From Pseudobdellovibrionaceae bacterium (GTDB taxonomy: Bacteria > Bdellovibrionota > Bdellovibrionia > Bdellovibrionales > Bdellovibrionaceae): 9,720 bases of DNA. Within the stretch, counting starts at the first letter, position 1. Every line of letters begins with the position of its first letter. The position numbers and the translations under genes are program-made. The DNA lies in the NCBI GenBank assembly GCA_014376325.1, contig JACMRP010000108.1:1-9720 (forward strand), in the 5' to 3' direction. Positions 6,362 through 9,720 of the stretch are shown here, one piece after another. The notes beneath the pieces were generated by a model. That model saw only the letters and a list, made by a program, of their open reading frames with translations, did not search any database and was not told the origin of the DNA.

Positions 6362-7234
6362 TTAGTCCAGTGACTTGTTCGAAGGCTGCCGGTTCGGCAG
6401 CATCGTGATCGTCAGTGCCACCGCAACGACTCCCAGACCCCATGCCTGGTGTTGGCCAACGTGTTCGCCCAAAAATAAAACTGCGGCAATTGTCCCGAAC
6501 AGCGGCTCAAAATACTGTCCCAGCACCGCAAGCGCCGGCGCCTTACGCAAAGAAAACGAATAAGCAAAAAACGCGATCGGCATCAATACCGCAAGCGCTG
6601 CGGTCGAGATCAGGGCTTGCTGGTTCCAGCCAGCGATCAATGCACTGGCACCTGAGCCACTACCGTAAAAAACCCCGACGATCAAAAATACGACGAAAGA
6701 TAAAAAACTGGTCATGCCACTGATTTCGATGTCGCTCATCTTTTTCTGCCAGCTGCGAATGCCTACGGTAAACAACACCCAGGTACCCACGCTCGCCAGC
6801 AAAGCTAGTAACGCGGTAGCTGATATATTCGCGCCACTGCCAAGATCCACAAAAACAAAAGTTCCGACGATCGCTAATGCGCATACGGCCATCAAACGTA
6901 ACGATAGACGCACCCGCAACGCAAACAGGCTAATGATCGGACAGAGCGAATAGAAAAACACGTACCAAGTCACCGGCACGTGTTTCAGAGCGTAGATCTG
7001 TAAATAATAGTGAAAGCTAACGGCGACCACGCCAATCAGGATTTCCTGAATACTTAAAAAACGAATTTTGCGAAGCGCGCGAATTACAAATGGCGCAAGC
7101 AACAAAGAAGATAACCCAAATCGCAAAAGTAAAAAACTAACTTCGTCTACGCCTTCGAGCCCCACCTTCGCGAGCACCGGTGCTAAACCCCAAATTAAAT
7201 TTGCAAAAAGAACCGCTAGGATCGACGCGCTCAT
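6362..7234 (-). CDS. EamA/DMT-superfamily transporter, probable small-molecule exporter
   Basis: The product has 290 residues and about ten membrane helices arranged as two EamA repeats, the usual size for this family. The N-terminal repeat carries NLIWGLAPVLAKVGL (12-26). The second ends with LGQYFEPLFGTIAAVLFLGE (238-257) and WGLGVVAVALTI, the signature of the second EamA domain. The frame is open further upstream to 7354, but the start at 7234 is chosen because it begins the first helix and overlaps the stop of the ATP-grasp gene by four bases (ATGA), a typical coupled arrangement. The upstream extension is an Arg/Ser-rich shadow. DMT proteins move amino acids, metabolites or metallophores, often outward. 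Next to a ligase gene, the best guess is export of that ligase's product. The substrate is unknown. The gap of 75 bases to the lipoprotein gene shows no clear terminator. Confidence 0.88.
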   Translation of the reverse strand: MSASILAVLFANLIWGLAPVLAKVGLEGVDEVSFLLLRFGLSSLLLAPFVIRALRKIRFLSIQEILIGVVAVSFHYYLQIYALKHVPVTWYVFFYSLCPIISLFALRVRLSLRLMAVCALAIVGTFVFVDLGSGANISATALLALLASVGTWVLFTVGIRSWQKKMSDIEISGMTSFLSFVVFLIVGVFYGSGSGASALIAGWNQQALISTAALAVLMPIAFFAYSFSLRKAPALAVLGQYFEPLFGTIAAVLFLGEHVGQHQAWGLGVVAVALTITMLPNRQPSNKSLD

Positions 7235-8481
7235 AAACCACTCGCGTCGGGCAAAGCAAAACAAACCGGCAAACAACCGACGTCCGTCATCAGACGAAGA
7301 TCCCGCAAACACTGCAGCACTTCGGCTTCTAAACCGCCGACGATCCCGATCCATGCCCAGTTGTTAGTGCCCATTGCCGGAGCGATCGATCCCGCATCCA
7401 AAATTCGCGTACTAAAAATTTCGGAAGAAATCGTGACCGGCGTTACCGACAGCAAAGTGGCTTCGCGGGCGATCCCGTAATTGACCGAAATCGAAACCTG
7501 CGGTGCACTTTCCCAAAATATGGACATTTCTTTTTCCGGAAAAAGCGTGACCTTCAAAACTTCGACGAAAATATCGGATGGAGTGACCCCGAAAGACGAC
7601 GCGAACATCTCGCCGATGCCCCCACCGCCCATACGACCCAAGTTTGCGTCAATAATGTAGGCACTCTCTGCATTGATCATCAGTTCAATATGAAAGAACG
7701 CATTCTGGATACCGGTCGCGTCCATCAGATTGACCACTTTGCTTTGAGCATCCGCTAAAGAAAGTACGGGCATGCGTGCCTCGTACGGAAACCCGCACCA
7801 GCTTTCGGTATTACCGACCTTGCGCCGTCCGGTAAAGCCCAGGATCGTGGTAACACCATTCTTGACGTAACCTTCGGCACTCACCAGTTCCCCCTGAACA
7901 AAAGCTTGCGCCATCCATTCGGTGGGTTGCAGATGATTCGGGATTTCTAGCGAGTTCAGATGGCCCAATATTTCAGAGATCGGTTCCGAAGCCGCAAATT
8001 CACGAGCGCCGATGCCGCCCGCCGTGCAACGCGGTTTTAAAATAATGGATGGAAATGATTTTCTTAAGGATTCGATCTCTGCGAGTGGAATATCGTGTTT
8101 GCTGAAAGAAACAGATGGTGGACTAAAGGATTCACCCAATTTACAGACAGCGGCCTTATCTTTAAACGGAAGCAAAGCCGGATCAAGTCCCCGCACGTTG
8201 AGCGCCTGGGCCATCTGGATTGCGAGGTGAAGTCGCGAATCCAGAAAGGTCGTGACGGCCGCGATCTGCCAGCTCTGCAGCCGAATAAAATTCAACATCG
8301 CCTCGATGCTGGTGGTGTCGACTTGATAATGTTCAAACTGTTTTATTTGTTGAAGAGTGTCTCCTTGGTAGTTTGCTAAGTTCACCAAAAAAACAGGCTC
8401 GTGGCCCAGACGACGGACGGCCTCTGCCGTGTAGCGCGCACCGATATCGGAAGTTTCGATTAAAATAATTTTTGTTTTCAT
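7231..8481 (-). CDS. ATP-grasp carboxylate-amine ligase
   Basis: This 416-residue cytoplasmic enzyme has the full layout of the carboxylate-amine ligase group that includes L-amino acid (dipeptide) ligases. There is an N-terminal Rossmann-like domain (KIILIETSDIGARYTAEAVR), then PSIILKPRCTAGGIGA (144-159) with nucleotide-binding Lys149 and a Gly-rich loop. FVQGELVSAEGYVKNG (194-209) is the central strand pair, and FHIELMIN (263-270) and YIIDANLGRMGGGGIGE (275-291) carry the metal-binding acidic residues. The usual E-x-N-x-R appears as D-A-N-L-G-R, a mild variation. These enzymes form an acyl-phosphate from ATP and a carboxylate, then join an amine. The substrates cannot be read here. The ATG at 8481 overlaps the upstream gene's stop by four bases, with AGGAG seven bases before it; its own stop overlaps the exporter gene the same way. 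It is the likely core enzyme of the cassette. Confidence 0.88.
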   Translation of the reverse strand: MKTKIILIETSDIGARYTAEAVRRLGHEPVFLVNLANYQGDTLQQIKQFEHYQVDTTSIEAMLNFIRLQSWQIAAVTTFLDSRLHLAIQMAQALNVRGLDPALLPFKDKAAVCKLGESFSPPSVSFSKHDIPLAEIESLRKSFPSIILKPRCTAGGIGAREFAASEPISEILGHLNSLEIPNHLQPTEWMAQAFVQGELVSAEGYVKNGVTTILGFTGRRKVGNTESWCGFPYEARMPVLSLADAQSKVVNLMDATGIQNAFFHIELMINAESAYIIDANLGRMGGGGIGEMFASSFGVTPSDIFVEVLKVTLFPEKEMSIFWESAPQVSISVNYGIAREATLLSVTPVTISSEIFSTRILDAGSIAPAMGTNNWAWIGIVGGLEAEVLQCLRDLRLMTDVGCLPVCFALPDASGL

Positions 8482-9563
8482 AACATCTCCTGAGGGTTTA
8501 AATCTAAAATGGGATTAAATTGCGGAATTTCCGGGTAACGGGCGCAGCTGGCAAAGGCATCTTGCTGGGATTCTGAAAGCGCGAATCCCGCTAACGGGTC
8601 CCAATCAACTTTCGAACGCATCCAATGTTCGACGATTTGGTTCTGCATTAATTTGGTGGAATGCCGTAAGACCTCTAAGCCAAGATCTTGAATTTCTGAA
8701 TAGAGCTCAGAATAAAAACCAGGCAATTCGGAAAATTTCAGATTCCACTTGTCGCCGTTCTTTTGAAGAAGTTTTTGACGGGTCAGTTCGTTCCAAAGAA
8801 AAGCCGATATCCAAGAATCATTGTCGGTGTTCAGCCATGCAGACTTTGGATTGTCCAAATACCCCCGTCTGCCGAACCAAAACATTCTTTGCAACGTCAC
8901 GAACGAATTTATTTCTGGAAATGGACTTAAGTTTTTTACGAGCGCACAATCCGTCGAAAGCTCTCCTAAGATGTCCAGATAGAAAGAGTCCACACGCAGT
9001 TTTTCATTTGGCTTCGGCGAAACTTTCCACGGTCCGATGCGGTGACCGATCTCGTGAAACACCGAAGCTAGGTAAGTCGTTTTTTCTATGGCGTGAAGAA
9101 GACCCGGCAATGCGGCGACAAGACTTTCAGAATCTAGAACGGATCTTGCGCATGGAAACACTACTTTTTCAAAAACGTTTCGCCAGACATCCACAAGCTC
9201 AAGACCAAAACTTTCGCTGCTATCCGTTTCGGTAATTCCTAAACAGTGCGGAAAAAACAGAAATATATTTTTGCCAGAACAAATCGATCCGCGGCCACTC
9301 AGCACTCGAACTGCGAAGTGCTCTGGCGGTTGGCCAGAGATCAATTCCGGATCCATTGACTGATATCGATCCAATAGGTCGGACCACGATGTGCGCTCAT
9401 CAATCCAACCGGAAACGTCATTTTCCAAACTGACGTCCCGGAGTAAAACGGCATCGCAGTAAGCCGGTTGACTCTTAGTCAGGTGCAACTGTCCGCGAAT
9501 CCGCAAATGTCCCGCTTTTTGATCGAGATCGTTTTTTAACTTTTTAAGTAACTCTTGAGGCAT
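8478..9563 (-). CDS. Zincin-like protein with HExxH and ExxxD motifs, family unknown
   Basis: The product has 361 residues, with no signal peptide or membrane segment, so it is probably cytoplasmic. TTYLASVFHEIGHRIGPW (162-179) contains HEIGH at 170-174. After 27 residues comes GELSTD (200-205), giving Glu201 and Asp205. HExxH followed by ExxxD is the gluzincin pattern (thermolysin-like), in which the two His and the Glu bind zinc. The rest is not recognised: a basic helical N-terminus, a mixed central domain before the motif, and a helical C-terminal half. Known gluzincins are peptidases, but a cytoplasmic protein that opens a ligase/exporter operon may be a specialised hydrolase, a maturation or tailoring enzyme, or a self-protection factor; these are inferences. 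The ATG at 9563 has GGAG six bases upstream. The last codons read NPQEML, and the stop shares ATGA with the ATP-grasp gene. Confidence 0.7.
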   Translation of the reverse strand: MPQELLKKLKNDLDQKAGHLRIRGQLHLTKSQPAYCDAVLLRDVSLENDVSGWIDERTSWSDLLDRYQSMDPELISGQPPEHFAVRVLSGRGSICSGKNIFLFFPHCLGITETDSSESFGLELVDVWRNVFEKVVFPCARSVLDSESLVAALPGLLHAIEKTTYLASVFHEIGHRIGPWKVSPKPNEKLRVDSFYLDILGELSTDCALVKNLSPFPEINSFVTLQRMFWFGRRGYLDNPKSAWLNTDNDSWISAFLWNELTRQKLLQKNGDKWNLKFSELPGFYSELYSEIQDLGLEVLRHSTKLMQNQIVEHWMRSKVDWDPLAGFALSESQQDAFASCARYPEIPQFNPILDLNPQEML

Positions 9564-9720
9564 TGTTCACTCCGTTTGCGTGTGTGTCGGTGTGGGGTAT
9601 TACAATTCTTTGGCCAATCATCATCGCCGCCAAATCCGCGTATAATCGTACTGAGGCGTATTTCCGGCGGAATTGTCCGGGATTCAGGACTGCCGTCCTA
9701 AAATTCAGAGAAGGGCGCCT
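9564..9720. promoter_or_regulatory. Upstream region of the zincin/ATP-grasp/exporter operon
   Basis: This should hold the operon promoter. On the minus strand a TAATAC (9597-9602) is a possible -10, but the -35 region is poor. On the plus strand a perfect TATAAT lies at 9641-9646 with only a weak -35 (TCATCA, 9618-9623), hinting at a divergent gene beyond the edge. An 11-base perfect palindrome TTCCGGCGGAA (9662-9672) and an AGGAC-TGCC-GTCCT inverted repeat (9686-9699) lie upstream and could be operator sites. The minus-strand ribosome binding site GGAG lies at 9570-9573. Confidence 0.35.

Noticed and set aside
7235..7354. N-terminal extension of the exporter (40 extra residues)
   Set aside because: It would lie wholly inside the ATP-grasp gene in another frame and is Arg/Ser-rich; the ATG at 7234 with the ATGA overlap begins exactly at the first membrane helix.
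9544..9720. Minus-strand frame open from the window edge for 58 codons, ending 20 bases inside the zincin gene
   Set aside because: It could be the tail of an upstream gene, but 58 open codons are not unusual by chance, the residues show no recognisable motif, and the region must hold the operon promoter. Sequence beyond 9720 would decide.
1..9720. tRNA, rRNA, CRISPR arrays, insertion sequences, attachment sites
   Set aside because: No tRNA-like cloverleaf or TTCGANTC arm set, no spaced direct repeats, no transposase or integrase, and no terminal inverted repeats were seen on either strand.

Overview
The window comes from a bacterial chromosome of roughly even base composition. It carries many exported proteins: one lipoprotein and at least three others with Sec-type signal peptides. 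The gene density, short overlaps and protein types (a lipoprotein with a phosphotransferase-like domain, a Cys-rich secreted repeat protein, an M50-like membrane protease) would fit a Bdellovibrio-like predatory or delta-proteobacterial lineage. That assignment is an inference from style; no marker gene fixes the taxon.

Layout. Positions 1-1677 (minus strand) hold two exported-protein genes in poor condition. The first, cut by the window edge, has an excellent signal peptide but no normal start codon next to it. The second reads as one secreted protein only if three frame changes are allowed. Positions 1678-1914 are a divergent intergenic region. From 1915 to 3458 (plus strand) come a 61-residue basic protein, an M50-like integral membrane metalloprotease and a HIT-family nucleotide hydrolase, the last two almost abutting. 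The first two of these plus-strand genes have candidate promoters of identical geometry that would start transcription on the ATG itself. Positions 3459-3624 separate convergent genes and contain a 49-base near-perfect palindrome.

From 9563 down to 3625 everything is on the minus strand. A three-gene operon comes first (9563-6362): a soluble HExxH/ExxxD zincin-like protein, an ATP-grasp ligase and an EamA/DMT-type exporter, joined by two 4-base ATGA overlaps. It reads as a small cassette for making a small molecule, possibly an amide- or peptide-bonded one, and exporting it. It is followed by a 751-residue lipoprotein combining a phosphohistidine swivel domain and a PEP-synthase-type ATP-grasp domain in the permuted order known from glucan water dikinases. 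Last is a small secreted protein with three 16-residue Cys-NPY-Cys repeats.

The best candidates for undescribed biology are the zincin/ATP-grasp/exporter cassette and the permuted lipoprotein. No tRNA, rRNA, CRISPR array, insertion sequence or origin was recognised.
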